The notes beneath the pieces are model-generated. The model worked only from the letters and a program-made list of their open reading frames with translations. It searched no databases and was not told the origin of the DNA. Below are positions 9,831 through 21,500 of a stretch of 64,000 nucleotides of DNA, in pieces. Position numbers and translations under genes: made by a program. The DNA lies in NCBI GenBank assembly GCA_026419785.1, contig JAODTK010002076.1, forward strand, positions 218,751-282,750, read 5' to 3'. The stretch's first letter is position 1, and the number at the start of each line of letters is the position of its first letter. The stretch comes from Sclerodactyla briareus (lineage: Eukaryota > Echinodermata > Holothuroidea > Dendrochirotida > Sclerodactylidae).

Positions 9831-11965
9831 AGAACCAATGGTTTCATAGCTCAAACCGGACCATTTTTTCAATATGTAGTGAACTTGGTATGATGTGTGT
9901 ATTAGTATTGTACCTGGATTTCGGTTATGCTGACCTCGATGACACTGAGCAGCACTCATGAAGATACACTTCCTTTGATAGATAGGAGTACATGTTTTCA
10001 CACAATGGCCCATTAGGCGCCCTCAATTAACACCTTCACCTTGACCTTTGGGTGGTCCGAATGTCACCCAGCAGTCAATGATATTATGTCCAACTCGGGC
10101 AATGTCCATCAAAGAAGCCTAGCATTTGAGGGCCACAAACATGCGAATTGCATATTATTCTACTATTTGTGAACAAAATTGCTAGTACCCCCCTTTTTCT
10201 GGCCTTCCACCTACCATTCCTGTGGACTAGCATTATTATATTGTTACCTTATCGGACCGCCCGATGTCTGAAGGCCTTTTATTTCATGAGGCTTTTGTTT
10301 CATAAGGCCCTATTCATAACGTGCAACTTTTCGGAAAAAAGGTCCGTTAACCATAATTACCAAAAAGGTCCGATATTCATAATCAAAAAACAGGTTCTTT
10401 GCTCATAAGGTCCGATATTCATAATGACCAAAAGGCCCGTTTTTCATATTATCAAAAGGGTCTGTTCTTCATACAGAGCAGAAGGTCGATATTCATAATA
10501 GTAAAAAGGTCCGTTATTCATAATGGCGAGAAGGTTCCGTAATTCATAAAAGCGAAAGGGGACCGTTTTCATAATAGCAAAAGAGGTCCGTTATTCATAA
10601 TCGCAGAAAAGGCCCCGTTATTCTGATAGTGAAAAGGGTCTGTTATTCATAATACAAAAGAGGTCCCGTTATTCATAATCGCGAAAGGTCCTTATTCAAT
10701 AATGTGGTTTCCTTTCAAGATATACTTGCCAACAGATGATTCTATCCTATGCATGTCCCGCAAAGGATGCAAACATTAAACTGGCAACCTTTGGTCCAGT
10801 TGCGATCTCTGACAACCACGACCGGTGGTTTTGTGTTTCCCATTATGAATACCGGACCTTTTTTCCTATTATGAATATCGACCCCTTTTCCCTATTATGA
10901 ATAACGTACCTCTTTTCCTATTATGAACATCGGATCTTTTCCTTCATTAGAATATCGACTCTTCCTCCTCTCATTATGAATACGAGCCTTTTTTCCTATT
11001 ATGATAAACGGACCCTTTTCACTATTATGATAACGGACCGTTTTTGCTATTATGAATAACGGACCTTTTTTTTCATTATGAAATATCGGACCTTTTTCCT
11101 ATGAATAACGGACCTTTTTCCTATTATGAATAACGGACCCTTTTTCCTGTTCTGAATAATGGAACCTTTTTCACTATAATAATTATCGGAACAAAAAAAA
11201 AACAAAAACCGGTTTTATACTCTCTGACTCATCGGACCTCATTTGTGATTATAATATTCGGACCTTATAATAAAGACCTTTTCGGCCAATATGAATAACG
11301 GGCCCTTAGAACAAAAGGCCTTATGAATAAAGGCCTGATGACAAACGGACCGTAGAATAAAAAACTTATGACATCGGGCTGTCACCCCCTTATCATGGCA
11401 ATCTGACCGAATCTGCAGGAGAAGTATCGTTTTGCAGTTTCCACATCATGACCCATTGTGGCCGCCCTTTAAATGCCATTTGACCTTGACATTGAGTTGG
11501 TCAAAATGATGACCCCTGGGTCACTAAACATTGTGACAACTGTGGTCAAGATACATCGAAGCAGAGTATTCAAGGGTCCAAATACGTGCAATGTGCATCG
11601 GCTATTATTGTACACTTTGACCAAAATTGCCTACTATCCCCCTTTACTGACCTTTCACTCAAATTCCTGTACAGCCAAATACACAATCAATGGTTTACAC
11701 TTAGCATGATCATGGCAATCCGCCACCTAACTGCAGAAGCAGCGTTTTTCATTTCACAGTTTTCCCACATCATGACCCATTGTGCCCCGTTACTGCCATT
11801 AGACCATCATTCAGTAATCATTGTGACCAAGTTTGTTCAAGATCGATCGAAGCACGAACATTTGGTGGCCAAACAGCATAGGTAAATACATCTAGATGAT
11901 AATAGAATGACAATGCTGGGCATCACAATAGCTCCACCCGCAAGCTGGTTGAGCTAAAAATGAAA
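9831..11965 (+). mobile_element. Family B element (palindrome-ended), split by a foldback insertion
   Basis: Left end: ACTAGAGAACCAATGGTTTCATAGCTCAAAC. Right end: ACAATAGCTCCACCCGC, then AAGCTGGTTGAGCTAA. These match in style the ends of the second family B element at 13641-15355. The interior has at least two tandem units with 'ATCATGGCAATC', 'CACATCATGACCCATTGTG' and 'TTTGACCTTGACATTG'-like blocks. Unit 1 is split between 10247 and 11394 by the foldback element. Unit 2 (about 11460-11900) is uninterrupted and shows what the filled site looks like. No protein is encoded. Confidence 0.7.
10254..11387. mobile_element. Foldback-type transposable element with tandem-repeat arms
   Basis: The left arm (10254-10700) repeats roughly 28-30 bp units of the form 'AAAAGGTCCGTTATTCATAAT'. 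The right arm (10845-11387) repeats the inverse, 'ATTATGAATAACGGACC'. Between them is a unique spacer of about 150 bp. The outer ends are also inverted: GGACCGCCCGATGTC at 10254 and, on the other strand from 11387, GGGTGACAGCCCGATGTC. CCTTATC lies immediately outside both ends (10247-10253 and 11388-11394), consistent with a 7-bp target duplication. There is no transposase frame, so movement would need another element's enzyme. I do not recognise the family. Confidence 0.8.
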
Positions 11966-13264
11966 AATTCATTGAAAATTGCACAAAGGCAACCATCATG
12001 TGGTTTTAATCGCTTATGGGTACAACAAAACAAACTATATGACTTTCATGTTTAGATGTCACAATTAAATGATAAATACAAGAATAGCAGTTAATTTCAT
12101 TATCCATGGGTTTTATTAGGTATTATGATCACTGCTTCTTATTACATGCACGTGGCAGAGACAGAGACATATTGAGGGTTGCATTTGAAACATTGTAAAA
12201 TGAGTAGCATATAACAAATATACTTTAAACTCCATAAATAAACAACAACACATTCGACTGAATGTATAGATGTCACAATTCTAATAAATATAAAGAATGT
12301 CAGTTAATTATGCAGTGTGAGCAGTTTGCTCGCATGCTTCTTACTCGTATGTTACTTGACAGATAAAGGACATCTTGTGGGTGCTTTGAACAATTGTTCA
12401 AAAGGAGTACCGTATCATGTAACAAATTTCTCAAAACTAGCACAGATAAAAAAAAAAAAGAGCATGTCCTACTACCCTGGCCTATTCGTTAGTCGAGTGT
12501 TTTTAATTTACCGGTATATGTCGGTAAATAAATTTAATCTTGATTCATAGCATCCTGGGGGTGGGGGCACATATAGGAGACTATAGACCACTCACACTAA
12601 ATGCGTAACGTTCACCTAGCACTTTAGAAGCGACGGGCAATAGTCCCATTCCAAACGAAAGAAAGGTTCTATTGTACTTTTCCAAGTTATTATTTGGTAT
12701 GTTACGGGGGTTCCAAACGTTTGATTATGATATTATTGCCCTCCACCCCCATCCCCACCCTCACCAAAAAAAAAAGAAAACTCCCCCTTTTTTTTCTTCC
12801 GACTTCCACCGCGTCCCCAAAAATTTTGACCAAAAACAAAATTCACCCTCACATAATCATCCCCCTCCCCATTGTCCGTCTACGAACTTCAGCCCCCCCC
12901 TCCCACACTTCTGGCGATGGATTGACGTCGGTGCTGCTTGCTTATATGCTAATCTTGCTTGGCCTGGGACGGGTACGTGACGAGGCTCATACTATGGTAG
13001 GCATACAGGTGTTTCCCATGATGAATAACTGCCATTAAAAATATGCATGAATTGTATTCCTATTGTTTACTAGTCAGGTTCATTTGAGGTCACAAAAGGT
13101 CAGTGACTCAAAATGTGTAAACACTATCAATCCAAAATGCTTAGTCCGATGAGTTTTAATCGGTAGTCACTTATTGGAAATAGGCGTAATTAAAATACCC
13201 AATGTTTTGTATTGATACGAATCAGGGGTCATCATGTTTGGTTAAAAAATTTGATATTGAAGGA
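11966..13264. other. Gene-free stretch
   Basis: AT-rich sequence with no coding similarity. Two similar blocks at about 12045-12120 and 12260-12310 ('AGATGTCACAATT', a TAAATA word, then 'CAGTTAAT') suggest a diverged duplication. About 12735-12905 is C-rich with purine runs. A 102-codon frame there is compositional. Confidence 0.45.
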
Positions 13265-16200
13265 AAAACCAGAAGCCAAAGGCTTAGTGATTTTTGAACC
13301 TTTCTGAAAACTCTATAGCCAGACACAGGACAGATTGAGTTGTACAGTCTCTTTATGGGAAACATAACCTCTGTCAAATTTCCCCCATTTTTCCAACCAA
13401 CCAATAGGGTTTCCATACTCTTGATAAGATAGCTATTTCGAGGATTCAGACTTTGATCCCACTGGTGAACCCAAAACCGTAGGGTTCATGAACTCATCAC
13501 CAGGAACACAACCAAGTGTGAGCTTCATTCATCAGGTGGGGTCGGTTATCCATGTTTTCCCAGCAATAACTGGCCAAAAATTGACTTTTCCACAACTTTC
13601 ATATTTTCGACCAAAATTCACTCCTGACCTATACCAAAAACTAGAGCACCAATGGTGCTGTAGCTCAAACTGCACAAATGTACCGAGATGAATGTACCTA
13701 ATGGATAAAGTTCAAGATTTTGTTTCAAACTATGGCCAAGTTGTGCCCTGTTTATGACTGTTGACCACATCTTCATGTGGCCCAAAGATTTCTAGCAGTC
13801 ATAAATGTTCGACTATGGGCCGCATGCCACACAGTGACACTGGACCATGGGTCCTAAATCCCGGGCCCACCCCGAAGGTACAGCTATTTAGACCTCATTG
13901 TAACTGAACATCAGCACTGTTAAACAAAGTTGTAGGACGGAGATACATGATGTTGCAGTATTTCATATATTGGGCCCTTGGGCTCAAAATTCCCAAACAC
14001 CTCCAATGGCCTCTACCAAGCGGGGGGACTGTTACATGCTAATTGGAAGATTGAGTCAATCGAAGCTTGTGGAAGGTGCATTTCAAGTACCATTGTGTGA
14101 AAATTCCATAAATGGGCCCACATGCCCACATAGGCCTGGACCAAAATTCCTGAACCCCCAAAGGTACGGCTGTTTATAGATCCCTATGACTTAATGCCAG
14201 CACTGTGCACGAAATTCGTAAGAGGAGAATCAATTTGCGTAATTCCACATGGGGACCCTAGGGCTCCCACTGGGCCTTGGGACCTAAATTCCTGAACAAC
14301 CAGACAGTATGGCAGTTAGACCACTATTATGACTAAACATGAGCACTGTGCACAACATTTGCAGGAGAGACCAGATTTTGCAGTATTTCATATGATTGGC
14401 CCTAGGGCCAACTGAGCCTGGAGCCCAAAATCCCCGAACACCCTCCAATGGCCCTCTAACCAAAGACCATTACTTGTAACTCTGAAGATCATCATTTCAA
14501 TCTTGTTGTAGGATATGCGTTCAGTATATCCATTGTGTGAAATTTCATAAAATGGGCCCACGAGCCAAGTTGGACCTTGACCAAAAAATCCTTGAACCCC
14601 CAGATTACGGCTGTCGACCATCATTATACTGAATGTCCAGCACTGTGCACTGCATTCGTCAGAGGAGGCAGTTTTGGTGGAATCCACATGAATGGGCCCC
14701 AGGGCCCACACGGGCCCTTGGGACCTAATTCCCCTGGGCACCCTTAGGCACAGCTCGTAGACCACGCATTATCACTGAACATCAGCAAAATTGTGCCAAC
14801 AACTTTGGTAGGCGATACAAATTTTGCGGTATTTCACATAATATAATGGAACCCTAGAACCAAACTGGGCCGTGAGCCCAAACTTCCGAACACCCATATG
14901 GCCCTTCACCCAAGGACCATTACTTGTAAATTGGAAGAAATCAATTGAAATGGTGGAGGATATGCATTTCGAGTACATATTTGTGTGAAATTTCATAAAA
15001 TGGGCCTTCGGGCCCAGGTGGGACCGTGGACCGAAAATTCTGAACTCTCGAGGTCACGGCTGCTAGAACCATGATTATGACCGAACATCATCTCTGTGCA
15101 CCAAAATTTGTAGCAGAGATACATTTTTAAATTTTACACATAATTGCCTATACTGGGGGCCCCTTTTTGACCTTGACCTTCCAAAATAAACATGTCCCAT
15201 GGGTCAATAAACATTGTGTCCCAAGTTTGATCAACATCCGCCACTGAGACTGTTCGGGGTCCAAAAGGCAATTGTTAACACACTGGGATAGATAGATAGA
15301 GAGTTACATGCAGATTCCAAAAGCTTAACCAGCATAGCTGGTTTGAGCTAACAATTTTTAAGGGGGGGGCTCTCTGTACTCTCCATGAGAAAGCTCACAC
15401 CAAATTTCCATCCCGATCAACCACCATTCTGATTTAATCGTGTCCAAGGTTTTCAATAACTTTACCTCTGGTGACCCTCAATGACCTCTGACTTGACCCC
15501 AAACAATTGGGTTCATGTACTCTCATGGGGAACACACTGCAAGTTGAACTTCACCATCCAGGTGGGGTCGAGTTAGTCATGTTCACAAGTCAAATTGGCC
15601 AATTAATTGACTTTTCACCATTTTCTATCTTCGACTAAATTCACCCCTGACCTATACAAACCAATAGGGTTCCTGTACTCTCCAAAAAAAGTTACACTCC
15701 AATTTCAACTCGATCAAACCACCCATTCTGATTCATCGTGTTCACAAGGTTTTTCTGACTCTACCTTCTGGTGACCTCAATGACCTCTGACCTGACCCCA
15801 AACAAATAGGGTTTCAGTACTCATCATGGGAAGAACACTCACCAAGCATGACTTATCCATCCAGGTGAGGTCGTGTTATCGGTTCACAAGCCAGCGTCAC
15901 ATACACACAAACTGTCCATTGACTTCATAGATTCCTCTGGCCTTCTCCAAGGATCAAAAAGTGGGTTCGCCGACCTGACCTGACCTCAAAACAAAGGTTC
16001 ATGAACTCATCATGGGGAACACACATACCAATATGAGCTTCATCCATCCATGTGGGGCCGAGTTATCGTGTTCACATCCAATGGCCAATTTTTGCACTTT
16101 TCACAAATTTTATATTTTTGACCAAAATTCACTCCCCCCGAACCATACTCAATAGGTTCCTGTACTCCTCAGAGAAAGCTACACAAATCTCAAATTTGAC

Positions 16201-16440
16201 ACCCGATCAGACCAACCATCTGGACTTATCGTGTCACAAGGTTTTCAGACTTTAACCTCTGACCTGACCCAAAACAATAGGGTCTGTACTCATCCTGGGG
16301 AACACACATACCAAGTAAGAGCTTCATCCATCCAGTTTGGGGTCCGATTATCGTGTTCCCAAGCCAGCCTCACATCCAACCACTGTCATACTTCCTATAT
16401 TCCTCTGAACTTCGTCAAGGAATCAAAAAGTGGGTTCCCG
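13265..16440 (+). repeat. Family A element(s), two adjacent copies, interrupted at 13641-15355
   Basis: The 5' part (CCAGAAGCCAAAGGCTTAG, then TAGCCAGACACAGGACAGA) matches the start of the large element at 31965, so both mark the real left end of family A. The 'TATACCAAAAAC' block breaks at about 13640 and continues after 15355 with the expected 'CTGTACTCTCCATGAGAAAGC' block. Family A tails (ATTCCTCTGGCC..CAAGGATCAAAAAGTGGG and ATTCCTCTGAAC..CAAGGAATCAAAAAGTGGG) occur at about 15940-15967 and 16400-16436, so two copies lie head to tail. Confidence 0.8.
13641..15355 (+). mobile_element. Family B element made of about 445-bp tandem units, nested in family A
   Basis: The left end carries the perfect hairpin AGCACC-AAT-GGTGCT followed by GTAGCTCAAACTGC. 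The right end carries ACCAGCATAGCTGGT followed by TTGAGCTAA, so the two ends are inverted versions of one GCTCAAAC motif next to a hairpin. The interior has about three diverged units, seen from the recurrence of 'GCAGTATTTCATAT' (about 13950, 14380 and a variant at 14830) and 'CCAATGGCC' (about 14000, 14445, 14895). The last part has 'TTTGACCTTGACCTTCC' and GATA repeats. Frames within it (e.g. 14388-14765 minus) are not genes. Confidence 0.75.
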
Positions 16441-16970
16441 GGCCGACCGCTAGTCTCTGCCCTTTTTCGCGATTAGTGGTCTTTTTCATTTCGCAGTTAA
16501 TATATTTCCACCAACCTGATCTTATAGAGGTCGAAAGATCAAATTGCTAGTTAGCGATATTAACGCAAATCCAAAACAATTAGAGGTGGATTAGTTCGCC
16601 AGCCCCTAATTGTGCCTCCTATAAAATGGCACTATCAGTGACCATTTTCAAATTTACAAGGACTGATTGTTGACATTGCTCTCGTGTACTGGGCATATCA
16701 CGTCTTATGGCAGGAATACACAATATCCTGACATCACCATGGACAGTATGGTGTAAACAACACCATTGGGCTGTCATCACCACGGTGGCTGGACAGAATG
16801 CCGTTACCAAGTGGAATAGTTGAATCAAGCCACCTCTTAAATGACCCAATAAGATCCATATTTCAAAATCACAGAAACTGCAAATAGGAGAGCAGTTGTT
16901 AAATGTTTTTCTCAAGGCCCATGAGGACACGGTTAACGTAGTTATTCATGGGCCAATGCCCATTGATCCC
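16441..16970. other. Gene-free stretch
   Basis: No recognised coding region. A 103-codon minus-strand frame at 16619-16930 resembles no family I know and lacks flanking splice evidence, so I leave it uncalled. Confidence 0.4.
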
Positions 16971-16984
16971 TCATATCAGAACAT

Positions 16985-17305
16985 CAGCCTCACAGGCCAG
17001 CTCCCCTCCCAGGCCAGACCCCTTCCAGGCTAGATTCCTTCCAGACTGGATACCTCTAGACTGATCCCTCCCAGGCCAGAGATCTTCCAGGCTGGATCCC
17101 TCCCAGGCTGGATCCCTCCCAGGCCAGATATCTTCCAGGCTGGATTCCTCCCAGACTTGATCCATCCCAGGCCAGAGATGCTCCAGGCTGATCCATCCCA
17201 GGCCCGGAGATCTTCCAGCTGGATCCATCCCAGCCATAGATCTTCACAGGCTGGATCCCTCCCAGCCAAGCTCTTCAGGCTGGATTTCCTCCCAGCCAGA
17301 TTTCT
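16985..17305. repeat. Minisatellite of 'CCCAGGCCAGAGATCTTCCAGG'-type units
   Basis: About ten imperfect, compound units of CCCAGGCCAG, then AGATCTTCCAGGCTGGAT, then CCCTC. On the minus strand all three frames stay open through part of it and give repeats rich in W, P, G, R and L, which is expected from a stop-poor repeat and does not show coding. Confidence 0.85.
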
Positions 17306-17905
17306 CCATCATGGGCCCTACTTTCCTCCATGCCTGGTCTTGGCAAACTCTAGCTTCAGATATTTATGCCTTCATTTCTAACACTGCAGATTGTTAGCAT
17401 CCTCCAGTTTTTTTTTGTGCCAAGCAGAGCACCACAACACCTCACAAGCGCAGGACAAGGATGAATTAAACTGAGAGACGAAGGTGAATTTGAATGCCCA
17501 CAGCAGGCCAACCTCAGGAAATCCATGTGGTGGTTGTGTTACCCGGTCACATATTTGAGTTTTTGCATGGGCCAGATGCATTGATTGACGCCTTTGTTGA
17601 GGAAAGTAGAACTCACTTCACTGGGACCACTATGGTAGCAATGTATCTCACCATGGATAGATAATGAGTGACATTAAAGAGAGCACCATACTTTGTTTAT
17701 TTGCTTTTATTTTAAACCGAAGCTCGTGAACATGCAACAAGTTATTAATACCACACAAGCCCAATAAATGTATACACCCCCACAGTGGCTCAAATATCTG
17801 CCAAAAAAGGCAAGCAGGTATTTCTGTTCTGTTTCTTGCTCACAGTAACAACTGATGCCCATTTTAAGCTTCTGCCAACTCCTACTTAACTGAAGCAATG
17901 CTCCG
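17306..17905. other. Gene-free stretch
   Basis: No coding similarity or RNA gene seen between the minisatellite and the MITE at 17906. Confidence 0.4.
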
Positions 17906-18565
17906 TTCCATTTACCTCGTGAACAGGTGTAACACGACTTCACACCGTTACATTTGTACACAAGTCGTGATCATTAGTGGTGAAGTGGGAATTCCGATAG
18001 CAAGCAACTCGACTTCACGACCATCCAATATATGGCGGACATTCGACCAACTTAGTGAAAAGTCGAAGTCGAATAGAAAATTAAATAAATATAAAAAATT
18101 TATTTTAAAATAAAAAACAAAACCCCTCCTGTACACATGAATGTATTCAGGTCAATATTCCTCGAAATTGAGAACATTTAGAAATAATCCCTGCAGTTAG
18201 CGGCGAAGCAATTCCAAATAGCGAAATTCGAACCAAAAGGCTTTTCCCGACGTCGGCGATCGAGTGCTTTTCGCGAAACCAAACCAGTGTAGTAACTTAA
18301 CTTTCGATTTTGAAAGTTGCTGTACATGCTCAAATTCCAATAAACCACTCCAATTCACGTCGATATTGATTAATTTCTAGGACTAATGAAACCTAGTAAT
18401 TAGATCTGTCTTCATTCCACTATTGTAACAATACGGGGTGTTTTTCATTTCGCTGCATGTAGGAGGCCGCCATCTTGTATTCGTCCCATTTTCACGACTA
18501 GTTTTACTGGAACGCAATTCACGCGTGGGAAAGTCGTGATCACGAAATTCACGAGGTAAATGGAA
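17906..18565. mobile_element. MITE-like element with 18-bp perfect terminal inverted repeats
   Basis: TTCCATTTACCTCGTGAA at 17906-17923 is exactly repeated in inverse orientation at 18548-18565. Subterminal sequence is also partly inverted: ACGACTTCAC / CAAGTCGTGATCA on the left and GAAAGTCGTGATCACGAA on the right, and TGGCGGACATTCG inside left against GCCGCCATCTTGTATTCG inside right. It is 660 bp with no transposase frame. A target-site duplication is not obvious, so the true end may be a few bases away. Confidence 0.75.
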
Positions 18566-21500
18566 GGCAGCACAAATTGAAATGGAGCGGTAAAATCACA
18601 TCTCCAACGAGTTCAATTGCTCCTTTTTTTTTTTTTCCTGTTCCAACCAAGTCTGCAGTGACTCAGTAAAAATGCCAAATCGATTATGATCTCTATAATC
18701 AAATGGTCCTAATTGATATGCACTTGGGAACCCGTGCGCTTCACATTGGTGAAGCACTTCCACGATACCATATGGAGGTTGTTACATACATTCCCACAGT
18801 ATGGACTGACCGACCGTCACTGTAGCTTACAACTCCTGTAACCAGATAACCTCTCAGACTGGGCGGGTCAAGAATCGCTTTTCAATGTCCCCCCCCGACC
18901 ATAGGGGTTTGACCCGAAGGTGAGGCACAAATCCTCCACACCCCACAGATCCATTGATTTTGTTCCATAGTTTTAGGCTCCCCATTGCTTCCACATGCCA
19001 ATATAGAGCAGCCAACCTGATACAAGGTACACGAGGTCATTCCTGGGCATCCTTAGTCCGAACCATCCTATCAAGTATGTATGGTGTAGCGTTGAACAAA
19101 CAGCATCAACCCGTGTGAACGACAATTATAGGTATATGTCACAGTTTTAAGTTGAGCATATATAACAAAATAAATTGCAGGTCAAGTTTTTATTTTTTAA
19201 TACCAGGATTCAGAGTCGTGTGAAAAAAAAGCTTGTTTATATGCAGACAGCCAGGAGGATGCAAGTTTTGAGCTATCCTCTGTAACAGTGGGTCAGTGTG
19301 TCCTCCTGACCCCGAATGGTTTCCTGTGTTTCTGTTCAGCTTTCATTCTCAACGTTTCTTAGAATGGATAGGCTGTCTGGAAGTGTAGACTCAACTGCTG
19401 TGAGCTATCCCTATGGTAACCAACCATTCTCAAACCTGCTATCTACACTACACAGACGCTATACCCTACATACACGTGTGAGTACTATCCTGGGAGATGA
19501 GGCTCCAGCATTTTCCCTAAGAATCTTTCATGCCCTGATCTTTTTTTTTAAACAAAATATTTCTCAATTCCTACATGCCTGATAAATGCTTCAGAAACTT
19601 CAGTACCCATAAGAAGAACGAGGCCCAATTATTCAATACAAAGTCGGCCTATTGTGAACATCTAGGTGGAAGCACAATAACGTACAGAGAAAACGATGCC
19701 TGCCTACGGGCAATCATATCAAAAGAAGTGGTAGTGGTACCTCAGTTATATCCAGTTTAGTGTCCCATTCATGTTGTAGAATTTCCCAAATATGTACTGA
19801 CAGAGTGAATTGGTGATAACTCCATAAAGCGTAAAATTTTAGGAATTTAAATGAAAAAAAAAAAAAACACTTTTAGCACAGTAAACATGCACTGCCAATA
19901 TTCAGTGTAACAGGGAAAAAAGGAAGCTTTCATGAACTAATGTCCACATGGTAATGAACTTTATAGTGTAAACCGCGGCAGGCAATGTGCACATAATGGC
20001 TGGTGAATAATCTTTTGAAGAAAATTTAGAAAGTGACAGTCGTCAAATACACTTGGGGACTCCTAACATTCAGCTGTTTGAAAAAAAATATGTGAGGCAT
20101 ATTGACACTGGATATCAGTAGCATCATGTATGGATGCAACTTAATACTACATATATTTATGGGTATGCAGAGATATGCAGAGGTATGCAACCCTCCTGCT
20201 GATGGGATAATTGGCGGCTGTCACTGGCAAAAACAACATAGCACCACCCCTGCATACATAGGGTCAGAAACAAGCCAAAACATGACAGAGAATTAGCGAT
20301 ATATATCTGGTACAGAGCAGCGTTTATATTTATGTCTGATCAAAGCCAGCACATTACTCCTGAAGATCATGTTATTAATGAGAATTTTTTTCTGGACTAA
20401 ACAATACAGTCACTTGAATATCAAGTATATTATGGAACTGTAGAACACTCCAATAACCAGAACTATGGCCAGTACATAAGTTCTTAATCAAATCACAACT
20501 TGTTTGGTCATCGAGAATAATTCAGCTATAAATCCAAGCCCTATGGCAATATAATTAAACACTATTTACCAGTACAAGTAATATACTCATAATAACATAT
20601 CAATTACCAATCTCGTCACAGGGGGGAAGTGCATTTGTCAGGGGGTGATTACATCAGTGCGCAGAACAAGCAAGGTGATATATACCAACATGATCTGTCA
20701 CTGAACAGGATATTTGTAAAAGGGATCATCGATTCCTCCACAAGGTGTTGTGTCACCAATGCGGAGGGAGAAGCGACGTGCCATCAGGGGTTATAGGATG
20801 AAGCAGGGGTGTATAGTATGACATTAGTGTTGTGCCGCGTTCAGCATCAGTCGGCGGCTATGTATGGGACCGATGCCATCTTAGATATCATCATGTCAAT
20901 ATCATCTTCCTCACGTTTCGCTGGGGCCTTCGGCTGTTCGACCACAAGCTTGTTTCAAGTTGGACTGTTCGAGAATGAGATCTGCAGGGAGATAGAAAAT
21001 AACATAGCAAAGTAAAGGGTGAGTGATTATGGCAATGAAATGTAGCATTGTATCTCTATGTTATTGTTTGTCTCACAAATCCATGACTCCTGACCCATAT
21101 GTGCCATGGAGCTTAAATGAAGGGTCCCCATTTAATGGAAAAATTTTGAAGGTTCCATTCAGAGGTAGAAGATCATGTGAGGTCAAATTACCTAATGTTC
21201 ATCTTCCAACTGTGATGAGGTTGAAAGTTAAAGGAGAATGTAGTAGATTTTTTCAGAGGAAATATATGAGCTATGACAGTGTTAATGTTCAGCAGGGTAC
21301 GACATTCTGAGAAGGATTCTGCTTTTACTCAACCCCTTGATTATAAAGGTTTGTTTTTCAATATGATTGATTGCAAATAATTTAAGGAAAAGTGCACATA
21401 ATTTTAGGCAATTTAGCATCAATTTGTATCTCCACAGTATATACTTTAGTAATTCATTGGAAAAGCGTGCATCGAATTGCTCATTGGTGCTTATGATAGG

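Noticed and set aside
10254-11387. CRISPR-like array because of about 28-bp repeats
   Set aside because: Units are adjacent without unique spacers, the arms are inverted to each other, and the DNA is eukaryotic.
16971-17269. Tryptophan- and proline-rich repeat protein on the minus strand
   Set aside because: All three frames are open over the minisatellite, which is expected of a stop-poor repeat; no exon borders were found.
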